Numbered from the stretch's first letter, positions 33,326-43,116 are shown. The stretch is 64,000 nt of DNA from Mesorhizobium qingshengii (GCF_900103325.1 NZ_FMXM01000014.1:119807-183806); one strand, 5' to 3'. Numbers and translations: made by a program. Notes: a model not told the origin generated them from the letters alone.

Positions 33326-34348
33326 ATGAAGAAAATCGGGTTCCTCTCATTCGGGCACTGGACGCCCTCGACACAGTCGCAGACGCGGTCGGCATCGGAC
33401 GCGCTGCTGCAGTCCATCGACCTCGCCGTCGCCGCCGAGCAACTGGGTGCGGATGGCGCCTATTTCCGCGTGCATCACTTCGCCCGCCAGCTCGCTTCGC
33501 CGTTCCCGCTGCTGGCCGCCGTCGGCGCGAAGACCAACCGCATCGAGATCGGCACCGCCGTCATCGACATGCGCTACGAGAATCCGCTCTACATGGCCGA
33601 GGACGCGGGCGCAGCCGACATCATCGCCGGCGGGCGCCTGCAGCTTGGCATCAGCCGTGGCTCGCCCGAGCAGGTGATCGACGGCTGGCGTTATTTCGGC
33701 TACGCGCCACAGGAAGGGCAGAGTGATGCCGACATGGCGCGGCACCACGCCGAGGTCTTCCTCGATACGCTGCGGGGCGAGGAGTTCGCACAGCCCAATC
33801 CACGGCCGATGTTTCCCAATCCGCCAGGCCTGCTGCGGCTCGAGCCGCATTCGGAGGGCCTGCGCGAGCGGATCTGGTGGGGCGCCGCCACCAACGCCAC
33901 TTCGGAATGGGCGGCAAAGCTGGGCATGAACCTGCAGAGCTCGACGCTCAAATTCGACGAGAACGGCAAGCCGTTCCACATCCAGCAGGCCGAGCAGATC
34001 CGCGTCTATCGCGAAGCCTGGAAAGCGGCCGGCCACGAGCGCGAGCCGCGCGTCTCGGTCAGCCGCAGCATCTTCGCGCTGGTCGACGATCGCGACCGCG
34101 CCTATTTCGGGCGCGGCAATGAGAGCCGCGACCAGATCGGCTTCATCGAGGAGAACACGAGGGCGATCTTCGGGCGCAGCTATGCCGCCGAGCCGGACGT
34201 GCTGATCAAGGAATTGGCGCAGGACGAGGCGATCGCCGAAGCCGACACGCTGCTGCTCACCGTGCCCAACCAGCTTGGTGTCGACTACAACGCGCATGTC
34301 ATCGAGGCGATCCTGACCCATGTCGCGCCAGCGCTGGGCTGGCGCTGA
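33326..34348 (+). CDS. LLM-class flavin-dependent oxidoreductase
   Basis: A 340-residue luciferase-like TIM-barrel monooxygenase. MKKIGFLSFGHW starts strand 1. HHFARQLASPFPLLAAVGAKT and GAADIIAGGRLQLGISRGSP are typical flavin/substrate segments. An FMNH2-dependent oxygenation is likely; the substrate is unknown. It stands in a 250-bp intergenic setting and precedes the ThuA-like gene by 47 bp. Confidence 0.85.
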   Translation: MKKIGFLSFGHWTPSTQSQTRSASDALLQSIDLAVAAEQLGADGAYFRVHHFARQLASPFPLLAAVGAKTNRIEIGTAVIDMRYENPLYMAEDAGAADIIAGGRLQLGISRGSPEQVIDGWRYFGYAPQEGQSDADMARHHAEVFLDTLRGEEFAQPNPRPMFPNPPGLLRLEPHSEGLRERIWWGAATNATSEWAAKLGMNLQSSTLKFDENGKPFHIQQAEQIRVYREAWKAAGHEREPRVSVSRSIFALVDDRDRAYFGRGNESRDQIGFIEENTRAIFGRSYAAEPDVLIKELAQDEAIAEADTLLLTVPNQLGVDYNAHVIEAILTHVAPALGWR

Positions 34349-34395
34349 GGCTCGCGCCGGATCGATCACGGCGGATAGCTCCAGGGAGGTACACC

Positions 34396-35043
34396 ATGCC
34401 GAAGAAAGCCTTGATCGCCTGGGGTGGCTGGGAAGGCCATACGCCGGAGCGCAGTGCCAACGTCATCCGCGCGCTGCTTGAACGGAACGGATTCGCGGTC
34501 ACGCTGGGCGAGGGGACGGCGATGTTCGCCGACCCGGAGCTTGCCTCCTTCGATCTCATCGTACCCGTGATCACGATGTCGACGATCGAGAAGGCCGAAC
34601 TTCAGAACCTGACGCTTGCCGTTCGCCAGGGAACCGGGCTCGGCGGCTTTCACGGCACCATGGGCGACAGCTTCCGCAACGAGCCCGACTATCAGTTCAT
34701 GACCGGCGGCCAATGGGTCGCGCATCCCGGCGACATCATCGACTACACGGTGGTGATCACCCGGCCGGACGATCCGATCACAAGGGGCATCGGCGATTTC
34801 GCCTACCGATCGGAGCAGTATTACATGCACGTCGATCCGAGCAACGAGGTGCTCGCGACGACGACTTTCACCGACGCGCATTTCCCGGGGATAGGCGGCG
34901 TGGTGATGCCGGTGGTCTGGAAGCGGCGTTATGGGTTGGGGAAGGTGTTTTACAGTTCCCTTGGACACACAGCGGATGAGTTCGCGGTGCCGGAAATGGC
35001 GCTGATTGTCGAGCGCGGGTTGGTGTGGGCGGCGCGGGGCTAG
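34396..35043 (+). CDS. ThuA-like domain protein
   Basis: A 215-residue protein of the ThuA/glutamine-amidotransferase-like fold. Motifs are KKALIAWGGWEGHTPER, GLGGFHGTMGDSF and VVWKRRYGLGKVFYSSLGHT, the latter typical of ThuA. ThuA of rhizobia is involved in trehalose and related disaccharide use; the role here is open. AGGGAGGT precedes the ATG at good spacing. Confidence 0.85.
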   Translation: MPKKALIAWGGWEGHTPERSANVIRALLERNGFAVTLGEGTAMFADPELASFDLIVPVITMSTIEKAELQNLTLAVRQGTGLGGFHGTMGDSFRNEPDYQFMTGGQWVAHPGDIIDYTVVITRPDDPITRGIGDFAYRSEQYYMHVDPSNEVLATTTFTDAHFPGIGGVVMPVVWKRRYGLGKVFYSSLGHTADEFAVPEMALIVERGLVWAARG

Positions 35044-35217
35044 CCTCTGTCGGTCACAAATTGCAAAGGCAAGCCGGAACCGTGGGCGGTAGCGGTCCGC
35101 ATTCCAGCAATGGCTGGAAAGCCGGCCGCTGGCGAACTACCAGGCGAAGGGGGGTGGAATGGATCATCAGCGAACTGTATTTTTGGTCGGAGGGGCACGG
35201 GCGGAGACGAGGAAGCC

Positions 35218-35568
35218 GTGTTTACACTGCATGTTGACGGCGCTGTCTGCAGCCTTGCATGTGCCTACCGCGATAAGGTTATCAAGGCCGACGAGGAAGA
35301 CTTTTTCGAGGCTCTGTTCCAGATCCGTCAGGAGCTCGAAGCCGATGGCTTGCTGCCCTTCTGTTACGGGGCAAGTGCCAATGTTTATCCCGAGAATACC
35401 GTGATGGAGAAAAGTCGCGGGTTGATAGCCTGCAAAGTGAAGACGGGCCAATTTCCCCAGGAGACCGATCTGGTCGACATATTTGATGATGGCGTCGACG
35501 TGGTTCCGGTTTTCGTCCATATGCAACAGCAATTTTGGGAAGAATGGCTGGCTTCGCTGCCGTCTTAG
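35218..35568 (+). CDS. Hypothetical protein, cysteine-containing
   Basis: Starting from GTG at 35218 (GAGGA 4 bases upstream) gives a 116-residue protein, MFTLHVDGAVCSLACAYRDK..., with EEDFFEALFQIRQELEADGL and CKVKTGQFPQETDLVDIFDD. No signal peptide or membrane helix. I do not recognise it. An in-frame ATG at 35110 is possible, but the extra 36 residues look non-coding. It converges on the amidase gene with only 10 bp between. Confidence 0.5.
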   Translation: MFTLHVDGAVCSLACAYRDKVIKADEEDFFEALFQIRQELEADGLLPFCYGASANVYPENTVMEKSRGLIACKVKTGQFPQETDLVDIFDDGVDVVPVFVHMQQQFWEEWLASLPS

Positions 35569-35578
35569 CGGCCGGCAC

Positions 35579-37606
35579 TCACCCGATCCCGCCGGTAACC
35601 GCATAGGCGCCGGCGGTGCGGCCATCCTTCAGCCGTACCTCGGCCGTGACGATCGAGCCGTACGGGCCACGCCAGACACTGTGGAACCGCCTATGCTCGG
35701 CTGCGGGAACCAGCGCCCGTCCGCTGAAGCGCGCGCCGCTCCGTTGCATGGCGACAGGCTCTCCGTTGACATGCACCTTGAGGCTGGCGTTCTCGGCTTC
35801 GGCCGACCCGACAGGCAGGTCTAGCATGATGGTGATCTCGTCCTGATCGCCCAAAGTGCGCGTTTCTGCTGAAAGCGCGATCGCGAGCGGTAGTGCCTTG
35901 CCATTGCCGGCTTGGCTGGGACGACCTGAAAACACGTCATCAGCCAGTTCAGGCGTGCGTGGCGGGCTCGTGCGGCGCTGTGTGGCGCGCTCGTAGTCGC
36001 CGGCCATGCGCAGCAGCCTTTCGTCGTCATAGGCCTTGCCGGCGAAGGTCAGGCCGACGGGCATGCCGATGTCGGCCATGGTTCCCATCGGCACGGTGAC
36101 GGTGGGGATGCCGAAATGGCGCCAGACCAGATTGCCGTTGGCGACCCAGGTGCCGTTGCGCCAGGCCAGCTCCGCCGACGCCTCGTTGACATCGGCATCG
36201 GCCGGCCCGACATCGGCGGCGGCCGGCAGCACCACGGCGTCGATGCCCCGCGCGTCCAGCCAGTCCTCGAAATCGATCCGCCTTGTCGCTTCCAGCCCTT
36301 TCAGGCCGTCCTCCAGCGTTGGAATATCCGCCACCGGCGTGACGCCGGACCTCGCCCGCTCGACATACTCCGCCAGGTCGAAGCCGCCGTCATAGCGGTC
36401 GGGCAGCGTGCCTGGCGGCTGCGGGAAGATCTTCGGGCCGTCGACCGAGGCGAGATCGGGAAGGGCCGGGTCGGCATTGGCGCGCAGGAAATCGTCCCAG
36501 CCCCAGATGCAGAGATCCCAGATTTCGCGCTCGGCGAACTCTTCTGGCACCAGCCCGCGCTCGACCATGGTGCGCGCGCCGGGGCGGTCGCGCTCATAGT
36601 TGGAGACGACGGGGAAATCGACTTCCACCACCTCGGCGCCAAGCCGCTCGAGGTCCGCCGCCGCCTGCTCCCACAGGGCAAGCACCGAAGCGCGGGTTTC
36701 GATAGGCTTATCGGCCTCGCTATCGCGGCCGATATACATTCCGGGCACGCCGAGCCGCATACCTCTGAGCGATCCCGCCAGCGCGAGACCGGTGTAGCGC
36801 GGCGGCCGCATGTCGGACCTTTTCGGCAGATCGACCCAGGACTGCGCGCGCCAGAAATCGCCACGTGTCTCGGTGTCGTCGGCGACGATGATGTCGAGCA
36901 GTTCGAGCATGTCGGGCATGGTCCGCGTGTGCGGCACCACGACATCCATGGTCGGCACCAGCGGCCAGTTGCCGCGCACCGAGATGACGCCGCGCGACGG
37001 CGTGTAGGCGACCAGCGCATTGTTGGTGGCAGGCGCGCGGCCGGACGACCAGGTTTCCTCGCCGAGCCCGAAGGCGCAGAAGCTGGCTGATGTCGCGGTG
37101 CCGGAGCCATTGGAGGAGCCCGACGCGAAGGCGGCGGTCAAGTAGTCGCCATTGTAGGGGCTTTCGGCGCGGCCATAGACACCGCGCTGCATGCCGCCAT
37201 TGGCCATCGGTGGCATGTTGGTGAGGCCGATCAGCACGGCGCCGCCGGCCCGCAGCCGGGCGATGGTGAAGGCGTCCTCCTTGGCGACGAGATGCTCGAA
37301 GGCCGGCGAGCCGGCGGCCACCGTCAGGCCGGCGACCTTGTAGCTGTCCTTGGCGGTGTAGGGGATGCCATCGAGCGGCCCGAGCACAGCGCCGTCGCGG
37401 CGCCGCTGGTCGGAGGCGGCCGCCTCCTCGAACATGCCAGGGTTGAGCACGGGGACAGCGTTGAGGCTGATGCCGTGGCGGTCGAAATGCGCGATGCGCC
37501 GCAGATACGCGCCGACCAGCTCGACACTGGTGACGATGCCCCCGTCGAGCGCGCGGCGCAATTGTTCGATCGTCGCTTCGACGAGGTGAAGGCTGGCATC
37601 GGTCAT
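35579..37606 (-). CDS. Amidase-signature hydrolase with C-terminal extension
   Basis: A 675-residue protein. The amidase-signature domain (about 5-520) has the lysine in DGIPYTAKDSY, GSSNGSGTATSAS holding the bridging Ser, and GEETWSSGRAPA at the nucleophile loop. These are variants of the canonical GTDxGGSxRxPA. About 130 extra residues follow the usual amidase end and look like a beta-sandwich (EITIMLDLPVGSAE, SVWRGPYGSIVTAEVRLKDG). The natural amide is unknown. It is longer than the common 450-500 aa family members. Confidence 0.82.
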   Translation of the reverse strand: MTDASLHLVEATIEQLRRALDGGIVTSVELVGAYLRRIAHFDRHGISLNAVPVLNPGMFEEAAASDQRRRDGAVLGPLDGIPYTAKDSYKVAGLTVAAGSPAFEHLVAKEDAFTIARLRAGGAVLIGLTNMPPMANGGMQRGVYGRAESPYNGDYLTAAFASGSSNGSGTATSASFCAFGLGEETWSSGRAPATNNALVAYTPSRGVISVRGNWPLVPTMDVVVPHTRTMPDMLELLDIIVADDTETRGDFWRAQSWVDLPKRSDMRPPRYTGLALAGSLRGMRLGVPGMYIGRDSEADKPIETRASVLALWEQAAADLERLGAEVVEVDFPVVSNYERDRPGARTMVERGLVPEEFAEREIWDLCIWGWDDFLRANADPALPDLASVDGPKIFPQPPGTLPDRYDGGFDLAEYVERARSGVTPVADIPTLEDGLKGLEATRRIDFEDWLDARGIDAVVLPAAADVGPADADVNEASAELAWRNGTWVANGNLVWRHFGIPTVTVPMGTMADIGMPVGLTFAGKAYDDERLLRMAGDYERATQRRTSPPRTPELADDVFSGRPSQAGNGKALPLAIALSAETRTLGDQDEITIMLDLPVGSAEAENASLKVHVNGEPVAMQRSGARFSGRALVPAAEHRRFHSVWRGPYGSIVTAEVRLKDGRTAGAYAVTGGIG

Positions 37607-37819
37607 TGCTGGTCCCAGGCTGTCGTTTGCAAATCATGGATGGGCGAGGCCGCCGCCGACGGCAAGAGCCAATCGCGATTTGCCGGCGGTCCTTGTTGCA
37701 ACCTGGTGTTCTTGCGGCCGGGCCTGGCGCGGCGCGCGAACCTGCCCCGTCGGGAACTTTTGTCGGGCTGGCGATTTTGGATGTATGGTGTGATTCCGGA
37801 TGGCCAGAAGGGGTTCCAG

Positions 37820-38095
37820 ATGACGACAAAACGCTTTGCGATCCTAGCTCTCGCTTTCGCAATGGGCTCAAGCCTTTGCGCCTCGGCGCTCGCCGGCGAG
37901 CGGCATCATGGCCACCGGATCCAATCCGAACGCTACGTCCCCGCCGATGGCGATCTCATCGACATCCTGTTCGGCGGCCCGCGCTACTATGATCAGCAGC
38001 TGGTCACGACGGCGGCTGGCGCGTGCTCGTACCATCGCGTCGGTCCTGACGCGAATGCGTTGAACAAGATCAACGATCACCACTGCGGGAAGTAG
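37820..38095 (+). CDS. Small exported hypothetical protein
   Basis: A 91-residue protein with a signal peptide (MTTKRFAILALAFAMGSSLCASALAG) and a mature part rich in His and Tyr (ERHHGHRIQSERYVP..., YYDQQLVTTAAGACSYHRV). Two Cys near the C-terminus could form a disulfide. AGAAGGGG precedes the ATG. Family not recognised. Confidence 0.65.
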   Translation: MTTKRFAILALAFAMGSSLCASALAGERHHGHRIQSERYVPADGDLIDILFGGPRYYDQQLVTTAAGACSYHRVGPDANALNKINDHHCGK

Positions 38096-38138
38096 GCCGC
38101 GGCCTCGGGCCGCCTACAAAGGCCTTCCAGGCCGGCGC

Positions 38139-39224
38139 TCAGCGCCGGCCGCTCTCCTTCATGCGCTCGATGATGTCAGCCATCAGGGCCAGGTCGCGGC
38201 GGGAATCGGCAAGGTCGGTCACCGGCTTCGTGCCTTCGGTGATGTGGCGGTGGAAGATCTCCAGCTCGTTGGAGAAGGCGTCGCCATAGAGCGGTCCGAA
38301 GGTTTTCGTCACCGGGCCGAGCGGGCCGGCGTCGGTCACCTCCAGGCGGGTCGGCAGGCTGCGGATATAGGGCGTGTCGTAAATGATGCGCACCCGCCTG
38401 GTGTTGGAGCGCACCTCGATCATGGCGTCGAACAGGCCGAGATCATCGACCACCGCGTCATACAGACAAGCGAAATGGCCGTAGTCGAAGGTAATGCTGG
38501 TGTTGGCGCCGCCATTGGTGCGGTGCGCGGCGACCACACCCACGGGCTCGCCGATCAGCCCGCGCATCGCCGAAATATGATGCGAGGACAGCGCCGTCAG
38601 CCCGCGATAGGCACGCACCAGGTCGGCGGGAGCGTCGGCGCCAACCACCTCGCGGATCAGCGCGTCCCGCTCCTTGGCGCCACGCGCCAAAAGGGCAGGA
38701 TCGATGTCGTTGGGATAGAGGACGTTCTGGCTCTTCTTGAGGAAATGCCGGCCCTCCGAAATAAGGTCAAAGATGCGGACATGGGTGATATCGGCGTGAT
38801 CGGGCAGTTCATCCCTGGCCGCCAGATAGGCCGGGGCGTAGCGGCGCATGTAGCCGACGAAAAGGGTCTTGTCGTAGGTCGGCATCAGCGCCAGCAGGTC
38901 GTCGATCTCGCGCACCGTCAGGCAGGCGGGCTTTTCCAGAAGGATATGCTTGTTGGCCTTCATGGCCGCGCGCACGAAGCGGCTGTGGGTGTCGTCGGAC
39001 GACAGCACGAACACCACGTCGATGTCGGGCGAATTGATCAACGCCTCGGCCGTGTCGAAGGTTTTTGCCGTCGCATATTCGGAGGTGATGAGCGACACCA
39101 GACTTGGCGAGACGTCGTACACGCCCGCGATCCGCCAGCGGTCGCGCTGGTCGGCCAGAACAGGCAGATGGATCGACTGCGCGACCTCTCCAAGACCCAC
39201 AAGTCCGACACGAAGTGGTGCCAC
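38139..39224 (-). CDS. Gfo/Idh/MocA-family oxidoreductase
   Basis: A 361-residue NAD(P)-dependent sugar or polyol dehydrogenase. PLRVGLVGLGEVAQSIHLPV is the Rossmann GxGxxG region, and ILLEKPACLTVREID the conserved EKP motif near residue 95. I chose GTG 39224, preceded by AAGGGGAG at good spacing; an ATG at 39287 lies in the upstream ATPase gap. It is the last gene of the sugar-ABC operon and probably oxidises the imported compound. Confidence 0.85.
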   Translation of the reverse strand: MAPLRVGLVGLGEVAQSIHLPVLADQRDRWRIAGVYDVSPSLVSLITSEYATAKTFDTAEALINSPDIDVVFVLSSDDTHSRFVRAAMKANKHILLEKPACLTVREIDDLLALMPTYDKTLFVGYMRRYAPAYLAARDELPDHADITHVRIFDLISEGRHFLKKSQNVLYPNDIDPALLARGAKERDALIREVVGADAPADLVRAYRGLTALSSHHISAMRGLIGEPVGVVAAHRTNGGANTSITFDYGHFACLYDAVVDDLGLFDAMIEVRSNTRRVRIIYDTPYIRSLPTRLEVTDAGPLGPVTKTFGPLYGDAFSNELEIFHRHITEGTKPVTDLADSRRDLALMADIIERMKESGRR

Positions 39225-39297
39225 TCTCAAACTCCCCTTGATTTCAAGCCTGATGCCGGCCGAGCTGGCGGCCAGCACTGATTTCACGATCGGCCGG

Positions 39298-40050
39298 TCA
39301 GGCCGCGCCGGTGACCAGCGCGACGAGCTCGTTGCCGGTGGTTTCGGAAGCGCGCACCGTCGCCGCCATCTTGCCCGCCCGCATCACCCAGATCTGGTCG
39401 GACAGACGGCGGACCTGATCGAAATTGTGGCTGACCAGGATGACGCTGACCGACTGGTCGCGCAGGCGCCGGATCAGCGCCTCGACATTGGCCGTCTCCT
39501 GCACGCCGAGCGCGGCGGTCGGCTCGTCCATCACCACCAGCTTGGCGCCAGAGCCGACGGCGCGGCAGATCGAGATCGCCTGGCGCTGGCCGCCCGACAG
39601 GCGCCGCACCCGCTGGTTGATCGACGGCACGTTGATCGACAGGCGCGACAGCATGGCGCGCGCCTCGCGTCTCATCGCCTTGCGGTCGAGGAAAGCGAAG
39701 GGGCCAATGCGGCGCACGAGCTCGCGGTTGAGGAACAGGTTCTGCGCCACCGTCAGTTCGTCGATCAGCGCCAGGTTCTGGTGCACGGTCTCGATGCCGG
39801 CCTTGCGTGCGCCGTCGGGATTGGAGAAGGGGTGCTGGCGGCCGTCGAAGACGATGGAACCGGCATCCGGCACATGCACGCCGACCAGGCAGCGGATGAG
39901 GGTCGACTTGCCGGCGCCGTTGTCGCCGATGACGGCGGTGACCTCGCCGCGGCGTGCCTGGAAGGCGACATCGGTGAAGGCGCGGACACCGCCGAAATGC
40001 TTGCTCAGGCCTTCGCAGGCGATGATCGCGTCGGAGGAGGCGGCACTCAT
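39298..40050 (-). CDS. Sugar-type ABC transporter ATPase (single NBD)
   Basis: A 250-residue ATPase of the RbsA/FrcA class but with one nucleotide-binding domain. Walker A GDNGAGKST (near 40), signature LSGGQRQ, Walker B VVMDEPTAALGV and H-loop VSHNFDQVRRLSD are intact. Its start overlaps the permease stop by 4 bp (40047-40050). Confidence 0.87.
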   Translation of the reverse strand: MSAASSDAIIACEGLSKHFGGVRAFTDVAFQARRGEVTAVIGDNGAGKSTLIRCLVGVHVPDAGSIVFDGRQHPFSNPDGARKAGIETVHQNLALIDELTVAQNLFLNRELVRRIGPFAFLDRKAMRREARAMLSRLSINVPSINQRVRRLSGGQRQAISICRAVGSGAKLVVMDEPTAALGVQETANVEALIRRLRDQSVSVILVSHNFDQVRRLSDQIWVMRAGKMAATVRASETTGNELVALVTGAA

Positions 40051-41048
40051 TTCTGGTACCGCATGATCAGCGCCGCCAGCACCACAATGGCGCCCACGGC
40101 GAGCGGTTGATAGAAGGCCGACACGTTGAGCAGCGTCAGCCCGTTGACGAGGGCGGTGAGCATCAAGGCGCCAATGGCCGGACCCAGGATGCTGGCGCGG
40201 CCGCCGAACAGGCTGACGCCACCCAGAACCACCGCCGCAACCGAATTGAGCAGCAGGCTGGTGTTGATCTGCGGCTCGGCCGAACCGATGCGCGCCACCA
40301 GAAGGATCGCCGCGATGCCGGCGCAGAAGCCCGAGATGGTGTAGGCGGCGATCTTGACCCGGTTGGTGCGGATGCCGAGGGCGCCGGCACTTTCGACCTG
40401 GCCGCCGGTCGCCAGCAGATGCACGCCGAAGCGTGTGTGATAGAGCGCGACATGCGCCACGATGACGGCCGCGATCGCCACCCAGACCGGATAGCCGAAC
40501 GGCCCGAAGGAGCCTGAGGCGAGCCTGAGCAGGAAGGTCGAGCCGACCATGGTTGGTTCGCCGCCCGACAGGATGAGGCCAAGGCCGGTGATGCCCGACA
40601 ACGTGCCGAGCGTCACCACGAAGTCGGGGATCTTGCCGGCGGTGATGATGAGGCCGTTGAGGAAGCCGATGGCGCTGGTGGCCAGGAGCGCGAGCACGCA
40701 GGCGATGAAGATGCCATGGCCGGCCGCATTGACGAGGCCAAGGATGATGGCGCCGAGCATGACGGCGGCCGCCAGCGACAGATCGATGCCCGAGGTCGCG
40801 ACGACGAAAGTCTGGCCGATCGACAGCACGACCAGGATCGCCGCCGCCAGCAACAGCGCCTGCAAATTGGCGACGCTGAGAAAGACCGGCTGGGCGATGC
40901 CGAAGACGATGACCAGGCCGACCAGGCCGACGATGGATGCCCAGTCGGCCCAGAAGGACGGATCGAGGAGGAGAGCCGCCAGGGAGGGACGGCTCTCCTC
41001 CGCGCCCGCCGAATGGGCGGCGGGCGCGTTGTTCACGGAATTGCTCAC
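40047..41048 (-). CDS. Sugar-type ABC transporter permease
   Basis: A 333-residue membrane protein of the RbsC family (BPD_transp_2) with about ten helices. SIGQTFVVATSGIDLSLAAA and FLNGLIITAGKIPDFVVTLG are family segments. The N-terminal about 30 residues are polar and Ala-rich. The start overlaps the binding-protein stop and its stop overlaps the ATPase start, so translation is tightly coupled. Confidence 0.87.
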   Translation of the reverse strand: MSNSVNNAPAAHSAGAEESRPSLAALLLDPSFWADWASIVGLVGLVIVFGIAQPVFLSVANLQALLLAAAILVVLSIGQTFVVATSGIDLSLAAAVMLGAIILGLVNAAGHGIFIACVLALLATSAIGFLNGLIITAGKIPDFVVTLGTLSGITGLGLILSGGEPTMVGSTFLLRLASGSFGPFGYPVWVAIAAVIVAHVALYHTRFGVHLLATGGQVESAGALGIRTNRVKIAAYTISGFCAGIAAILLVARIGSAEPQINTSLLLNSVAAVVLGGVSLFGGRASILGPAIGALMLTALVNGLTLLNVSAFYQPLAVGAIVVLAALIMRYQK

Positions 41049-42049
41049 TTCAGCATCTCGCGGAAGGGATCGGGATAGTCGCCGCCCGGACGCGGGAAGT
41101 TCTTCAGCGAGGCCTCGGCATTGTCCTTGTTGATCAGCAGCACCGGCGCCGGCACGTTGGCGGGCAGTTCCTTGCCCTTGGCGGCCAACGCACAGGCTTC
41201 GACGCCCATGGCGCCGACGACATAGGGATACTGGGCGACGGTGGCCGTGAGTTCGCCTGCCGCGATCGACTTCAGCGCGTCGACGATGCCGTCGAGGCCG
41301 ATCACCTTGACGTCCTTGCCCGAGGTCTGCACGGCGCGTTCGACGCCAAGCGCCATGATGTCGTTGGCGGCGAAGAAGCCGGCGAGATCAGGATGCGCGG
41401 CGAGGATGTCGGTGGCGGCGGTCAACGCCTTCTCGCGGTCCCAGTCGGCGCTGACCATGACCACGACTTCAAGCTTGCCTTCGACGGCCTGCTTGAACCC
41501 CTTGATGCGGGCATTGGAGCCGACATCGCCGACGATGCCGGCAACCAGCGCGACCTTGGCGCCCTTAGGCACCAGCTTCAGCATTTCCTCACCGGCCAGC
41601 GCCCCTGCGGCGACATTGTCGGTGCCGATATAGGTCGAGACGGCGAAGCCCGCGGCCTTGGCCTGCTCGGCGTCGATGGTCGAGTCGATGTTGACGATCG
41701 GCTTCTTCTTCTGGGCGACCGGCACCAGCGCCTGGACGAGGTTGGAGACGCTGATCGGGTTGACCAGGTAGCAATCGAAATCCTGCATAGCCATGGCGGT
41801 CAGGCGGTCGGCCTGTCCGGTGGCGTCACCCATGTTGGCGGCGGCCTGGACACTGACATTGACGCCATTGGCCTTGCCCTGTTCCTCGATACCCTTCTGC
41901 ATGGTCTGGAAGAACGGGTTGTCGAGACCCTTGACGATGGCCGCGACCTTCGCCGCGTCCCCGGCGTGGGCCGGTACCGAAACGATCGCTGCAAGCATGC
42001 CTGCGCCAAGCAGACCCGTGCCGAGCTTTAGGCAATTGAACACGCGCAT
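41045..42049 (-). CDS. Sugar-type ABC substrate-binding protein
   Basis: A 334-residue periplasmic binding protein of the RbsB class. The signal peptide MRVFNCLKLGTGLLGAGML is followed by KVAAIVKGLDNPFFQTMQ, ADRLTAMAMQDFDCYLVNP and VKVIGLDGIVDALKSIAAG. AGGAGGAACAAC precedes the ATG at 42049 almost perfectly, so longer starts are wrong. It heads the operon with permease, ATPase and dehydrogenase. A TGATG-N5-CATCA dyad lies about 25 bp upstream. Confidence 0.88.
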   Translation of the reverse strand: MRVFNCLKLGTGLLGAGMLAAIVSVPAHAGDAAKVAAIVKGLDNPFFQTMQKGIEEQGKANGVNVSVQAAANMGDATGQADRLTAMAMQDFDCYLVNPISVSNLVQALVPVAQKKKPIVNIDSTIDAEQAKAAGFAVSTYIGTDNVAAGALAGEEMLKLVPKGAKVALVAGIVGDVGSNARIKGFKQAVEGKLEVVVMVSADWDREKALTAATDILAAHPDLAGFFAANDIMALGVERAVQTSGKDVKVIGLDGIVDALKSIAAGELTATVAQYPYVVGAMGVEACALAAKGKELPANVPAPVLLINKDNAEASLKNFPRPGGDYPDPFREMLK

Positions 42050-42120
42050 GTTGTTCCTCCTCCTGATTGTTTGATGTGTTGCATCAGTTTTCCGGCGAAT
42101 GCCTGCCGCGGATGGTGCGG

Positions 42121-42450
42121 GTCGCAGCTCCCGGTCCGGGCGCTTTTTCATGTCAGGCATTGCTCCTCCCAGAGCGCTGGCGGATGCCCTGCCAGCATTT
42201 CCGCATGTTTTAGAAAAAATTGACATGCGTCAAGATTTAAAATGGTGCGCAGTGATTTTTGCTGGTGATGCCGCCCGACCAAGCGTAAGCCGATTGCAGG
42301 GGCCATGAGTCGCAATCCTGGTCCAGGCGCCTTTCGTGTCAGGCATTTGCTCCTGCCGGAGCGCCGGCCGACGCCTTGCCTGCATTTCCACATGTTTTGG
42401 AAAATTTTGACATGCATCAATTTCCGGATTGATGCGCAGTGATTTGGTTG
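42121..42450. repeat. Diverged tandem duplication upstream of the sugar ABC operon
   Basis: Unit A (about 42121-42260) and unit B (about 42309-42450) align at a 188-bp offset: both open GTCGCA, share TGTCAGGCATT, GCATGTTTT/ACATGTTTT, TTGACATGC and GCGCAGTGATTT. Each carries a near-palindrome, TTGACATGCGTCAA (42220-42233) or TTGACATGCATCAA (42407-42420). The rest of 42050-42752 has no gene I can support. Confidence 0.65.
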
Positions 42451-42752
42451 TTGTGCGTCGCGGCCTTGGCTGGCCCGCCGAAATGACAGAAGCAGCATGG
42501 TGCGCTACAACCACGACGCGAAGAAATGCCAGACCGAGGGAACCTTCCGGCGAGCATCGGCGTTTGGGGGTGGTTTGCGATGGAGCGTCCCGGAGCAGTC
42601 AGCAAGCACGTTCTCGATTTTGCCGCCGTCACTGGCCGGCGAACTAATGAAGACGACGCCGCTCTGATGACCTGCTTGCGTGAACCGGCGGACACCGCGT
42701 CAAGGAACATACCGGGAGCAAGGGAGGACGTGGAGCGTTGGGAGGTGAGACA

Positions 42753-42950
42753 ATGTCTGGTCATGACGACCTGATCCGCGCGGCCATCGGACGGCTGCTT
42801 GCCGAGAAAACCGGCGCCGCGGTCATATCGATGAAAGAAATTGTCACGGAACTTCTGGAGCGGACCGGCGTCGTGCTGGACGAAAGCCTGCAAGACCTGC
42901 TGCTGGAAATGGCCGAGGTTCGCGGCATGACGGTCGCTCTCGACCTTTAG
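42753..42950 (+). CDS. Small acidic hypothetical protein
   Basis: A 65-residue protein, MSGHDDLIRAAIGRLLAEKTG..., predicted to be helical throughout and acidic (ELLERTGVVLDESLQDLLLEM). GGAGGTGA sits 5-7 bases before the ATG, one of the best ribosome-binding sites in the window. Family not recognised; possibly a small regulator or antitoxin-like protein. Confidence 0.6.
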   Translation: MSGHDDLIRAAIGRLLAEKTGAAVISMKEIVTELLERTGVVLDESLQDLLLEMAEVRGMTVALDL

Positions 42951-43116
42951 GGCCAATCATGACTCACGCCGATCCATGAATGTCGATTGATCCAGGGGCC
43001 GCGACCAGCCGGTCGATACCGGTCGATCGCGCGCGCCGGGGATGAGGCGCAGCGGTCGGCGACCATGATCACCGGCGCGTGTTGGTGTCGCCGTTGGTCA
43101 GCCGCGGCTTGATCGA

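Noticed and set aside
42580..42774. Plus-strand ORF starting MERPGAVSKHVLDFAAV
   Set aside because: It overlaps the better supported small gene at 42753 in another frame, has only a G-rich stretch as possible SD, and shows no family resemblance.
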